DNA from: Pseudomonadota bacterium
GTDB taxonomy: Bacteria > Pseudomonadota > Gammaproteobacteria > Burkholderiales > Burkholderiaceae_B
Length of the DNA: 64,000 nucleotides
NCBI GenBank assembly: GCA_023389155.1
Contig: JAEWEV010000018.1
Coordinates: 62,001-126,000, forward strand
Direction: 5' to 3'
Each line of letters begins with the position of its first letter. The stretch's first letter is position 1. The position numbers and the translations under genes were made by a program. The notes below the pieces were generated by a model. The model did not search any database. It saw only the letters and a program-made list of their open reading frames with translations, and was not told the origin of the DNA. This document shows positions 56,065 through 64,000 of the stretch, one piece after another.

Positions 56065-56145
56065 AATGGAGTTTCCTGGCGTTGCAGCACCATTGATATT
56101 GAAGTAAAGAAGGCAGTTGCCCCGGCGTTGCCAAGGCAATCTCTG

Positions 56146-56940
56146 CTAGAGTTTTTCGGTTTCACCGGCAACCGGACGCCACGTAAGGGCATACTTTTCG
56201 GTAATGCTTACCAGCCCGTCCAGAATCAACGCGAAGACGGTCAGGACAATAATGCCTGCCACCACGGTGTTGATATCAAAGGTTCCTTCAGCCTGAAGGA
56301 TCAGATACCCTACGCCACTGGCCGAGCCCAGATATTCGCCAACAACTGCGCCGACAAATGCCAGGCCGACAGAAGCGTGCAGGCTTGAAAAGACCCAGCT
56401 GGTAGCCGACGGGATGTACACATGACGCAGCAGATCGCGGCGATTCGCGCCGAGCATGCGGGCATTGTCCAGCAGCGTCGGGCTCACTTCACGGATACCC
56501 TGGAAGACATTGAAGAACACAATAAAAAATACCAGCGTGAACGCCAGCGCTACCTTGGACCAGATTCCCAGCCCGAACCACAGGGCGAAGATGGGAGCCA
56601 GGATCACGCGCGGCATGGAATTGAGCGCAGTCAGGAAAGGATCAAGTACCAGACTCGCGGTCCGTGACAGACCCAGCCACAGGCCAAAGCCCATGCCACA
56701 AATTGTGCCGATAAAGAACGCGAGCAGGGTCTCGACCAGCGTAATCCATAAGTGCCGGTAAATATCGGCATTGCCGATGAACCAGTTCCAGATGACTTCT
56801 GCCACCCCTAGCGGCTGGCCAAAGAAGAACGCGGCCGTGTCATTAAGAGAAATCACGTACCAGGCAGCGAGCAGCACAATGACGATCAGAATTTGCCAGA
56901 TGCGGTAATTTCTGGAGGTCGGTTTAATGGAATTCCACAT
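56146..56940 (-). CDS. ABC transporter permease, NitT/TauT type
   Basis: 264-residue inner-membrane permease of the SsuC/TauC type, with about six helices. The EAA-like cytoplasmic loop is visible at GIREVSPTLLDNARMLGANRRDLLRHVYIPSA. The ATG at 56940 begins one base after the ATPase stop. With the next two genes it makes a complete importer. Confidence 0.9.
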   Translation of the reverse strand: MWNSIKPTSRNYRIWQILIVIVLLAAWYVISLNDTAAFFFGQPLGVAEVIWNWFIGNADIYRHLWITLVETLLAFFIGTICGMGFGLWLGLSRTASLVLDPFLTALNSMPRVILAPIFALWFGLGIWSKVALAFTLVFFIVFFNVFQGIREVSPTLLDNARMLGANRRDLLRHVYIPSATSWVFSSLHASVGLAFVGAVVGEYLGSASGVGYLILQAEGTFDINTVVAGIIVLTVFALILDGLVSITEKYALTWRPVAGETEKL

Positions 56941-56941
56941 G

Positions 56942-57751
56942 TTACTTCCGTTTCTGTTGATCGTAGCCCTTGAGAACTTCATCGCGCAGGACGCTCCAGA
57001 TAGCCTGGTGAAGTTCAACAAAGCGAGGGTGAGTACGGACTTCTGCGACGTCGCGCGGACGCGGCAGATCAATGGGAAACTCGCCCATGATATGGGTACC
57101 AGGCCCCGCCGACAGTACAACAACACGATCACTCATGGCAATGGCTTCGTCCAGATCGTGAGTGATGAACAGCACCGCCTTGCGCTGATTCATCCAGATA
57201 TCGAGCACTTCATTTTCCATCAGCTGGCGAGTCTGAATATCCAGCGCGGAAAACGGTTCATCCATGAGAATAATGTCCGGATCCCGAATGAGTGTCTGCG
57301 CAAGCATAACCCGCTTGCGCATTCCGCCGGACATTTGATGCGGATACTTGTATTCCGCCTGGGACAAGCCGACGCGACGCAGCCACTCTAGTCCGCGGCC
57401 TTTGGCTTCCTGCTTGGCGATACCACCAAACTGCAGACCAGCGGTGACATTATCCAGCGCATTACGCCAGGGCAGAAGCGCTTCGCCCTGGAACATATAG
57501 CCTGCACGCCGGTTGATTCCGGATAGGGGTTTTCCAAACACCCGCACCTGACCTGAAGAGGGAGTGAGCAGTCCGGCTCCCACATTCAGCAGCGTGGATT
57601 TGCCGCAGCCGGTCGGGCCGACAACGGAAACAAATTCACCAGGTGCGATATGCAGTGTTGCATCTCGCACCGCAGTGTATTTCGCGTCCCGGTTGTCCCG
57701 GGACACGAACGTGCAGGTAATATTTTCCAGGCTTAACGCAGCATCAGTCAT
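56942..57751 (-). CDS. ABC transporter ATP-binding protein, NitT/TauT type
   Basis: 269-residue ATPase. Walker A GPTGCGKST, Q-loop (GYMFQGEALLPW), signature MSGGMRKR, Walker B IILMDEPFSALD and the switch histidine (LFITHDLDEA) are intact. It belongs to the SsuB/TauB group. It sits four bases after the binding-protein gene and one base before the permease gene. Confidence 0.92.
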   Translation of the reverse strand: MTDAALSLENITCTFVSRDNRDAKYTAVRDATLHIAPGEFVSVVGPTGCGKSTLLNVGAGLLTPSSGQVRVFGKPLSGINRRAGYMFQGEALLPWRNALDNVTAGLQFGGIAKQEAKGRGLEWLRRVGLSQAEYKYPHQMSGGMRKRVMLAQTLIRDPDIILMDEPFSALDIQTRQLMENEVLDIWMNQRKAVLFITHDLDEAIAMSDRVVVLSAGPGTHIMGEFPIDLPRPRDVAEVRTHPRFVELHQAIWSVLRDEVLKGYDQQKRK

Positions 57752-57755
57752 GGAA

Positions 57756-58793
57756 TCAGGCTTTTACGGATTTATCAGTGAAGTCGTTGGTCCAGCATTT
57801 GGACAGATCAATTGCCTCGGCGTTGAAACCGGCAATATAGGCGGCCTGCGCCTTCAGGGACGTTTCTGCGCCTTTGGGATCAATGCGGCCATCGGGTGAG
57901 AGACCTTCGAAGCTCTTGGTGAGGGCAAGCTTGTAGACTTCCGGATCGCCCAGCAGGTAGTTTTTGGGAACGGTCTTCATGATTTCGTCCGGGCCCGCAG
58001 TCTGAATCCATTTGTCTGCCTTGACCATGGCGTTGGTCAGTGCCTGGACCGTACCCGGATTGGCATCAATGTACTTTTGTGAGGTATACAGGCAACCTGC
58101 CGGCATTGGACCGCCAAAAATGGCTTCCGTGTCTTTCAGGGTACGGGTATCGGCAATCGTAAAGATGTCACCAGTTCCATCCAGCAGGCTGATGACCGGA
58201 TCCAGGTTGCTGAGCGCATCAATCTGACCTGCACGCAGGGCACTGACCGCGCCCGCACCGCCGCCCACTCCAATAATGGAGACATCAGAATCTTTCAGGC
58301 CGTGCTGGGCCAGGAAAAAACTGACCAGCATGTTGGTAGACGAACCAGGGGCCGTCACACCGATTTTCTTGCCTTTCAGATCGGCTGGCGTTTTGTAGTT
58401 TGGCAGGGTTTTCTTGTTGCCTGCAAGCACGATCATGGGAGCGCGCCCTTGCAAAACGAACGCCCGGAAAAACTGTTTCTTGGCCTGCAGGTTGATGGTG
58501 TGTTCGAATGCGCCAGAGCACACGTCTGCACTGCCTCCGACCACGGCCTGCAGGGCTTTGGAGCCACCGGCAAAATCCGCGACGGTAACATTCAGGCCCT
58601 CTTCCTTGAAAAACCCTTTCTGTTCTGCAATGGTAAGGGGCAGGTAATACACCAGGCCTTTTCCACCAACGGCGATGGAAACATCGGTTTTTTCAGGCTT
58701 GGGGGCATTTTGCGCCAGGCTGATCCCTGGCCAGACAGTGGCCAGGCCGGACAGGCCGGCGGCTTGCAGTAAATGACGACGCGAAAGACTCAT
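57756..58793 (-). CDS. ABC transporter substrate-binding protein, NitT/TauT (SsuA/THI5-like)
   Basis: 345 residues. The N-terminus has a Tat-like SRRHLL motif and ends in a signal cleavage region around LAQN. The domain is of the NMT1/THI5-like type (EEGLNVTVADFAGGSKALQAVVGGSADV). Ligands of the family include sulfonates, pyrimidine precursors, nitrate and aromatic acids; none can be picked by sequence. First gene of the transporter-dehydrogenase unit. Confidence 0.88.
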   Translation of the reverse strand: MSLSRRHLLQAAGLSGLATVWPGISLAQNAPKPEKTDVSIAVGGKGLVYYLPLTIAEQKGFFKEEGLNVTVADFAGGSKALQAVVGGSADVCSGAFEHTINLQAKKQFFRAFVLQGRAPMIVLAGNKKTLPNYKTPADLKGKKIGVTAPGSSTNMLVSFFLAQHGLKDSDVSIIGVGGGAGAVSALRAGQIDALSNLDPVISLLDGTGDIFTIADTRTLKDTEAIFGGPMPAGCLYTSQKYIDANPGTVQALTNAMVKADKWIQTAGPDEIMKTVPKNYLLGDPEVYKLALTKSFEGLSPDGRIDPKGAETSLKAQAAYIAGFNAEAIDLSKCWTNDFTDKSVKA

Positions 58794-59113
58794 GTGACGC
58801 TCCTTTGGTTTTTTTCTTCAATATGGGTTGAACTGTACAGCTGAACGGTGGTTGTGCTGCGTCGAATCGGTCCGGGAACGCCGCAAGATGGCATGCAGGA
58901 CGACACCCCATGGCGAACCTTCACGTCCGGAAACCGGACTTGTAACACAAATGTGCACAGTGGCGAACCGGATTATTGTATCAGAGCACCATTGACAGAG
59001 CACCTCCGGGGATATGCCTAGGGGTTTACAGCTATAAGTGATCAGGGCCTGTATGGCGCTATTGCCCGCATAAAGCCCTTCGGGCGCGCAATAGCGCCTT
59101 CGCAGCGTCATGC
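58794..59113. other. Intergenic region between binding-protein gene and DNA glycosylase
   Basis: 320 bases without a supported gene. It includes the promoter of the ABC operon near 58800-58960 and a long inverted repeat close to the glycosylase stop (59055-59098). Confidence 0.4.
59055..59098. terminator. Long inverted repeat after the DNA glycosylase gene
   Basis: GGCGCTATTGC pairs perfectly with GCAATAGCGCC, enclosing an inner GCCC-TTC-GGGC hairpin. It begins 16 bases past the glycosylase stop. No T-run follows on the minus strand, so it may act as a 3'-end stabiliser or a rho-dependent end rather than a classical terminator. Confidence 0.45.
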
Positions 59114-59611
59114 CTATTGATGCTGCAGATCGAAAAACTGCTGCCACAGTCGTAGCTTGTTTTCAAATGACAAGGTATAGGCCGGGCTGCTGGACGGCAA
59201 TGTCTCTGTATGCATATGTGGCGGGATGCAGGGCTGGCCGGCCTTCGCGGCGGCCTTGCCATTGAAACCCACGTACCGGATTTGTGGCGCCCGCTCAAAG
59301 AGGGCGTGCAAGGGATTCAGTTCCCCCTGGCGGATCGCACTGTCCAGACTACCACTGCGCTCACAACCCGAATAGACATCCCACAGGCCTATCCGGTGCT
59401 GCAATAGTATCTGCGCGCGGTCTTCATACGGCAGCGTTGCCAGAGGTTCATCCAGAATCGCGGCCATGAGCCGCCAGAACTGGTTTTGCGGATGTCCGTA
59501 GTACTGCTGCTGCGCCAGAGACGTTTCCGAAGGAAAACTGCCCAGAATAAGATGGGTAATCTGCGCCGAATGGATAGGCGCAAATCCGGTAAGCCAGGGC
59601 GAAGAACACAT
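59114..59611 (-). CDS. DNA-deoxyinosine glycosylase (UDG superfamily)
   Basis: 165 residues. It matches the hypoxanthine-DNA glycosylase branch of the uracil-DNA glycosylase superfamily: THLILGSFPSETSLAQQQYYGHPQNQFWRLM, then IGLWDVYSGCERSGSLDSAI and the closing SSSPAYTLSFENKL. It probably excises deaminated adenine from DNA. Stand-alone gene with its own 3' hairpin. Another UDG family activity cannot be excluded. Confidence 0.82.
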   Translation of the reverse strand: MCSSPWLTGFAPIHSAQITHLILGSFPSETSLAQQQYYGHPQNQFWRLMAAILDEPLATLPYEDRAQILLQHRIGLWDVYSGCERSGSLDSAIRQGELNPLHALFERAPQIRYVGFNGKAAAKAGQPCIPPHMHTETLPSSSPAYTLSFENKLRLWQQFFDLQHQ

Positions 59612-59736
59612 GGTAGCAAGGGGTTTACGATTGAATTATTCCTGCAGTTTAACCGCATATTAGGATTAGCCTGGTTGCCCTCGGCGCAATATTGCGCCAG
59701 ACTTGCACTTTTCCCACCCCTATCCGGAGAATAATC

Positions 59737-60519
59737 ATGAAAAAGAGCCTGCTGGCCACCCTGCTTTGTGCGCTTCCCTTAACGGCCATGGCGCAGAACG
59801 CGCCCGATACCCTCAAGCAGGTCATGGACAGCAAAACATTACGAGTGTGTACTCCTGGTGACTACAAGCCTTTCAGCTTTGACAAGGACGGTCACTTTGA
59901 AGGACTGGATATCGATCTGATGACGGCGCTGGCCGACACGCTGGACGCCAAAGTCAAAATCGTCAAGACCTCATGGGCAAACCTGATGGGCGATTTTACA
60001 TCTGACAAATGCGATATTGGCGCAGGCGGCATTTCGGTATCGCTAGAACGCCAGAAGCAGGCATTTTTCAGTGCGCCGTATATGGTGAACGGAAAAACCC
60101 CCATTGTGCGTTGCGAAGACAAGGACAAATACCAGAGCATTGACGCCCTGAATCAGGCCGAGGTACGAATAGTGGCCAACCCGGGCGGTAGCAATGAAAA
60201 ATTTGCACGCTCCATGCTGCCCAAGGCGTCACTCACCATGCACAAGGACAATCTGACCATTTTTGATGAAGTGGCCAATGGCAATGCCGATGCCTTTGTG
60301 ACCGAAGCGGCCGAGGCCCGCGTCCAGAGCAAGCTGAATCCGAAACTGTGTGCGGTTAACCCCGAACACCCGCTGCAGTACGCAGAAATGGGCTATCTGA
60401 TTCCGCAAAACGATATGCGCTTCAAACTGTACGTAGACCAGTGGATGCATCTGCTCAAAGCCAGCAACGAATACGATCGGATGGCTGAGAAATGGATCCC
60501 AGCTGACACCGAGAAATAA
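59737..60519 (+). CDS. PheC-like periplasmic protein (cyclohexadienyl dehydratase or amino-acid-binding)
   Basis: 260 residues from the ATG at 59737 after CCGGAGA. Signal peptide ends at TAMAQN. The mature protein belongs to the family 3 solute-binding fold and aligns closely, from memory, with Pseudomonas aeruginosa PheC: TSWANLMGDF, GISVSLERQKQAFFSAPYM, NGKTPIV, NPGGSNEKFAR, DNLTIF and EAAEARVQSKLNPKLCAV. PheC makes phenylpyruvate from prephenate in the periplasm. No transporter genes adjoin it, in keeping with an enzyme. An amino-acid-binding role remains possible. Confidence 0.72.
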   Translation: MKKSLLATLLCALPLTAMAQNAPDTLKQVMDSKTLRVCTPGDYKPFSFDKDGHFEGLDIDLMTALADTLDAKVKIVKTSWANLMGDFTSDKCDIGAGGISVSLERQKQAFFSAPYMVNGKTPIVRCEDKDKYQSIDALNQAEVRIVANPGGSNEKFARSMLPKASLTMHKDNLTIFDEVANGNADAFVTEAAEARVQSKLNPKLCAVNPEHPLQYAEMGYLIPQNDMRFKLYVDQWMHLLKASNEYDRMAEKWIPADTEK

Positions 60520-60750
60520 AACATTCAGGTTGCGGCGGCGCTGTTAACGGCGTCCCGCCCTGCGCTGCGGCACTTGAGTGAGGTTCCCTGTCTTCTCTTT
60601 ATTTTCAGTGTTCGCTTCGTGCCTTGCCTTTATTTCGTTCGTGATGTTCTTTGCATTTGTTTCGGGTCTGGCTCATGGCGTGCCCCAACAACGCACTGAC
60701 CGGCAGAGGTGCACTCGGCACGGGTGACAACGCGAACCGGACACCCCTTG

Positions 60751-61836
60751 TCACGATTTATGCTCACTGCTGCCTAGCGCGATTTCACGCATCTGGCGGG
60801 GCGTGACGGAATGGAACTTCTTGAATACTTTGCCAAAATGTGCAGGATCGGCGAAGCCGCAAAGCCAGCCAATATCGCCGATTTTCACATGATGCATGGA
60901 CGAATCCCTTAGCATTTTGCGCGCATTCTGCATGCGAATTTTATTCAAGTACGCGGCAAACGACGTGTTCCCGTTGAATTCAGAAAAAAGTTTGTGCAGT
61001 GTTCTGACAGAAATATCAAATTCGCTGGCGACGGTTTCTCCTGTCAATTCGTGCCTGGCAAAATTCGCGTACAACCAGACGGTAATATCACTGTACAGTC
61101 GGTGCCGCGCCAGCCTTTTTCTGTCGGGGAACATAGTCGATCCGCCATACTGCAGCCGTTGTCCGAACATCATGACGGCCAGGGACAGAATGGTTTCAAG
61201 ACAGACCGTCTGATCGGTGGGTACATCTGCAATGCGCTCCATGACGGACTCATTCATCTCCCGCAAGTACACCGAGAGCAACCGAGCCCAGCCACTGTCA
61301 GCTCGGAAGGTCTGGTCGCTGACCTGGGAGAACAGCGCTTGCCAATAACCAACAGAGGCTTGTTGCAGAGCGATGATTGTGCAACCGAGCCCACGGTGTG
61401 GACGCAGATGGACGGAACTTTGGCTGTGCAGCAACGCAAGATTGCCTTCGCGAAGAGTGTGTCTGTCTGTCGTTGTGCTCAATTCGACGGCCTCGTCCAG
61501 GCGCACAAGATACCATTGCGGGCTTCCAGCGAAGGGAGCCTGCCGGCTGGGCGCAAACTGCAGATCGGCGTTCTCTGCATGCAGCGTCATGACCGTTGCA
61601 CCGGACGTCAGGGGAAAGGCTGTCAGACTGGCACTGAAAGGCGCATGAGAGTCAGGCTTATGCTGAAGCTGAGCATTGCGCAGGAGATACGGCAGAACGT
61701 TATTGAAATATGGCAGGGTAATATCAGTACCGTCGATGACCGAGTTCAGTCTGAAGGGTACCGATAGCCCATTGACAAAGTCTTTGAAAAACATCTTGGG
61801 TCTGACAGCGCGGCAAAATGGAAAAATCGCCGCCAT
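60751..61836 (-). CDS. AraC-family transcriptional regulator
   Basis: 361 residues from the ATG at 61836; an alternative ATG at 61794 would drop 14 residues and neither has a strong ribosome site. The N-terminal sensing domain is of the AraC-binding-like/FeaR kind (a long cupin-like region with LVRLDEAVELSTTTDRH). The C-terminal double helix-turn-helix is clear: ELTGETVASEFDISVRTLHKLF and IGDIGWLCGFADPAHFGKVFKKFHSVTPRQMRE. It could regulate the neighbouring hydratase gene upstream, but no site was identified. Confidence 0.87.
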   Translation of the reverse strand: MAAIFPFCRAVRPKMFFKDFVNGLSVPFRLNSVIDGTDITLPYFNNVLPYLLRNAQLQHKPDSHAPFSASLTAFPLTSGATVMTLHAENADLQFAPSRQAPFAGSPQWYLVRLDEAVELSTTTDRHTLREGNLALLHSQSSVHLRPHRGLGCTIIALQQASVGYWQALFSQVSDQTFRADSGWARLLSVYLREMNESVMERIADVPTDQTVCLETILSLAVMMFGQRLQYGGSTMFPDRKRLARHRLYSDITVWLYANFARHELTGETVASEFDISVRTLHKLFSEFNGNTSFAAYLNKIRMQNARKMLRDSSMHHVKIGDIGWLCGFADPAHFGKVFKKFHSVTPRQMREIALGSSEHKS

Positions 61837-62134
61837 TCTGGAACAGACTCGCCAAATCTGACTAGTCGAAAAGTGTCAGAAATACATAATATTTGTGCCC
61901 AAATTCAAAATATTTCTCAACCTGTCAGCAAGAGATCGCCCGGCCCGGAGCCAGTTCCCAACATGGACGTGGACGAATGCATTGGGACAAAGAGAAAGAA
62001 TCGACGGTCGTGACGCAACTGTCTCATGCATCCCGGCACTCCCATCAATACATCAATGCATTCCTGCCCTCTGACTCAAGAAGTCATTCCGCAGTAGCTG
62101 CGTTGCGGCGCGCAATGAAAAAGCAGCCCCGTAT
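61837..62134. other. Intergenic region between araC-type gene and hydratase
   Basis: 298 bases with no supported gene. It carries the promoter side of the AraC-type gene and the 3' flank of the hydratase. Open frames in it show no family features. Confidence 0.35.
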
Positions 62135-62914
62135 TTACTGCCTGCAACGAAACGATACGGAACCGAGTCCCTCGAGCGCGAATGTAAACTGATCGCCGGC
62201 CGACGGAAATCGGACCGTCATCAGATTGCCGGTAATGATGATCGAGCCGGCGGGAATGGTACGCTGTTGCCGGGCCATGGCCTGAGCCAGCCAGTAGACG
62301 GATTCCAGGGGGTTGACGATTTCCGCCACGTTCCCTTCTTCAATCACTTCCTCGTGTGAGGTGATGGTAATTTTCCGATTAAAATCGGATGGCAGCGGCT
62401 GCCACTCGCCTAATATGACGGATGTATTATTCACGTTGCACGCAACGAGCGTTTCTACGTCTGGCGGCGTTTTATCGGGGCAACGGTCATCCAGTACCTC
62501 GACAGCCGGCGCCACGGCATCAATCCATTCTGCGGTCGCCGCGACGGAATCAAGTGCCTCTGCCGACAGTTCGCGACCAAGTCGGACTGCCACCTCAAAT
62601 TCGAATTTCATGTGGGTATAGTCGCCCATCCTGAGGACGGCCCCCGAAGGCAGAAATGCCGAGTCAATCAACTCGCCGTAAACCGGCTCTGTCAGTCCGA
62701 ATTTTCCCCAAGCCTCGGGAGCATTCAGGGCGATCTTCAATCCTGCACGCTGCGCATCGTTGCGTGCCATCCTGAGTTGAACCAGCTCGGTCTGGACTGC
62801 GTAAGCCTGTTCCAGACTTAGCGGTTTGCCTTCAGCCAGCAGGGGCGCAAAAAGAACGCGATCATCAAACTGCTGCTGCAACTGCTGCGCAAGTTCGCGA
62901 GGGGTCGTGGTCAT
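62135..62914 (-). CDS. 2-keto-4-pentenoate hydratase/2-oxohepta-3-ene-1,7-dioate hydratase family (MhpD type)
   Basis: 259-residue hydratase of the fumarylacetoacetate-hydrolase superfamily. These enzymes add water to the dienoate made in meta-cleavage of catechols. Conserved blocks are LSLEQAYAVQTELV, KIALNAPEAWGKFGLTEPVYG, a glutamate cluster MKFEFEVAVRLGREL for metal binding, and NPLESVYWLAQAMARQQRTIPAGSIIITG. No ring-cleavage dioxygenase or aldolase gene adjoins it, so it may be part of a dispersed pathway or have another 2-oxo-acid substrate. Confidence 0.85.
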   Translation of the reverse strand: MTTTPRELAQQLQQQFDDRVLFAPLLAEGKPLSLEQAYAVQTELVQLRMARNDAQRAGLKIALNAPEAWGKFGLTEPVYGELIDSAFLPSGAVLRMGDYTHMKFEFEVAVRLGRELSAEALDSVAATAEWIDAVAPAVEVLDDRCPDKTPPDVETLVACNVNNTSVILGEWQPLPSDFNRKITITSHEEVIEEGNVAEIVNPLESVYWLAQAMARQQRTIPAGSIIITGNLMTVRFPSAGDQFTFALEGLGSVSFRCRQ

Positions 62915-62932
62915 GCAAGTCTCCTTTCAGTA

Positions 62933-64000
62933 TTAATGTTCAGCAACATCGGCGGCAGGGTCGGCACTGCCGCCAGTCATCGTGCCCGTTTCTCCGGTAT
63001 CGGCTGCCGCGACAGACTTCAGGCAGGCCATGTCGTATCCACTCGGTTCCTGGAAAACGCGCAGCTCGAATTCGCTGACAACGGCAAAAATATGGTCAAA
63101 CAGATCAGACTGAATACGCTCATACTCGGCCCAGACGACGGTCGTGGTAAAGGCATAGATTTCGATGGGGACACCCGTTGTGGCTGGTGCCAGCTGTCGT
63201 ACCAGCAGCGTCATATTACGATGAATATGGGGATGATTGCGCAGATAGACTTCGAGGTAGGCGCGAAAGGTACCGATATTGGTCAGACGTCGTCCATTGA
63301 GTGCCGAGGACAAATCTTCGCTGCGCGACTGGTTGTAGGCTTCGACTTCGCGTGATTTTTCCATAATGTACCGGGACAGCAGCCGGCTTTTGGTCAGACG
63401 CTGCATTTCCTTTTCGGTAATGAACTTAATGCTGTTGACGTCAATATGAATGGCCCGCTTGATACGCCTGCCCCCGGACTCGGACATGGCACGCCAGTTC
63501 TTGAATGAATCAGAAATCAGTGCATAGGTCGGGATAGTCGTGACCGTATTGTCCCAGTTGCGTACCTTGACGGTGGTCAGGCCGATATCGATGACTGCGC
63601 CATCGGCATTGTACTTAGGCATTTCCAGCCAGTCGCCAATGCTGAGCATATGATTGGCAGACAGCTGGATACCTGCAACCAGACCCAGAATCGGGTCTTT
63701 GAAGATGAGCATGAGCACCGCGGTCATGGCGCCCAGACCACTGAGCAGGATGACCGGAGACTGGCCAATCAATACCGATACGATAAAGATAACGACCGCT
63801 ATGGCGGCCACGATCTTCAGACTTTGGCTAATGCCCTTTAGCGGAAATTGGACTGCGACCTGTTTACGAAAGCACCAGTCCATCACAATATCCAGGAAGG
63901 CAAAAAAGGCCAGCAGCGTGTAGAGCAGCAACCAGATCCGTGACAAGCCAATCAGGGAATGATGCAAGGCGCCCGGAGCCAGCCACAGGCGTGTAAGCAT
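62933..64000 (-). CDS. Mechanosensitive ion channel family protein (5' end outside window)
   Basis: At least 355 residues, cut by the right edge. The MscS-type pore helix and beta domain are visible: FIVSVLIGQSPVILLSGLGAMTAVLMLIFKDPILGLVAGIQLSANHMLSIGDWLEM, then VIDIGLTTVKVRNWDNTVTTIPTYALISDSFKNW and a C-terminal cytoplasmic region. The SESGGRRIKRAIHID block resembles the YbdG-type channels. In the window it begins at an ATG at the very last bases, but more N-terminal membrane helices are expected upstream. It protects against hypo-osmotic shock in family terms. Confidence 0.88.
   Translation of the reverse strand: MLTRLWLAPGALHHSLIGLSRIWLLLYTLLAFFAFLDIVMDWCFRKQVAVQFPLKGISQSLKIVAAIAVVIFIVSVLIGQSPVILLSGLGAMTAVLMLIFKDPILGLVAGIQLSANHMLSIGDWLEMPKYNADGAVIDIGLTTVKVRNWDNTVTTIPTYALISDSFKNWRAMSESGGRRIKRAIHIDVNSIKFITEKEMQRLTKSRLLSRYIMEKSREVEAYNQSRSEDLSSALNGRRLTNIGTFRAYLEVYLRNHPHIHRNMTLLVRQLAPATTGVPIEIYAFTTTVVWAEYERIQSDLFDHIFAVVSEFELRVFQEPSGYDMACLKSVAAADTGETGTMTGGSADPAADVAEH

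Noticed and set aside
60352..60361. GGTTAACCCC inside the PheC-like gene
   Set aside because: Single copy within coding sequence, without the 20-bp partner seen at putA and putP.
1..64000. CRISPR arrays, insertion sequences, integrases, tRNA or rRNA genes
   Set aside because: No regularly spaced repeats, transposase-like proteins or structural RNA signatures were recognised; a covariance-model scan would be needed to exclude small RNAs fully.

Overview
The window is a stretch of a betaproteobacterial chromosome with moderately high GC. The gene content fits Burkholderiales, family Alcaligenaceae. Pointers are birA followed by a type III pantothenate kinase (the Bordetella baf position), a 3-hydroxybutyrate dehydrogenase paired with a DUF3734-type patatin, waaA/waaC, and a dacC-dat-ybeD-lipB-lipA series. 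My best guess is an Advenella-like genus, from memory of gene order and protein character only. No rRNA, tRNA, insertion sequence, prophage or CRISPR array was seen.

Layout. 1-23940 is mostly housekeeping: a 5'-truncated pgi and a glycosyltransferase; galE; lipoate synthesis (lipA, lipB, ybeD) with a D-amino-acid aminotransferase and a penicillin-binding carboxypeptidase; a hydrolase/small membrane protein/coaX/birA/waaA/waaC run; an EEP-family phosphodiesterase; an M50-like membrane protein that has lost its metal-binding histidines; ypfJ; patatin and 3-hydroxybutyrate dehydrogenase; aspS and an FmdB-type zinc ribbon protein; a Na+/H+ antiporter-like carrier; free methionine-R-sulfoxide reductase; ubiA.

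24094-48256 is the most interesting part. putA (24094-27918) and putP (46757-48256) enclose an orphan TRAP-type binding protein and part of a type VI secretion system (T6SS): tssJ-tssK-tssL(OmpA)-tssM-tagF and a transmembrane pseudokinase/PEGA protein on the minus strand, a TssQ-like lipoprotein and an FHA protein on the plus strand, clpV (minus) and tssG (plus). tssA, tssB, tssC, hcp, tssE, tssF and vgrG are not in the window, so the machine is split or incomplete. Both putA and putP carry three GTTAACC boxes upstream with nearly identical spacing, which points to one shared operator design for the proline regulon although the genes lie about 19 kb apart.

48501-64000 is metabolic and transport accessory DNA: a LysR regulator, an EamA exporter, a GntP-type permease, an aldo/keto reductase, an asparaginase, a NitT/TauT-type ABC transporter followed by a tartrate/D-malate dehydrogenase, a deoxyinosine-type DNA glycosylase, a PheC-like periplasmic protein, an AraC regulator, an MhpD-type hydratase, and an MscS channel cut by the right edge.

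The strongest leads are the mirrored putA/putP operator array, the catalytically dead M50 protein, and the T6SS locus in which both the kinase-like and the FHA partner have lost residues needed for phospho-signalling. All calls come from reading the sequence; no database search was run.
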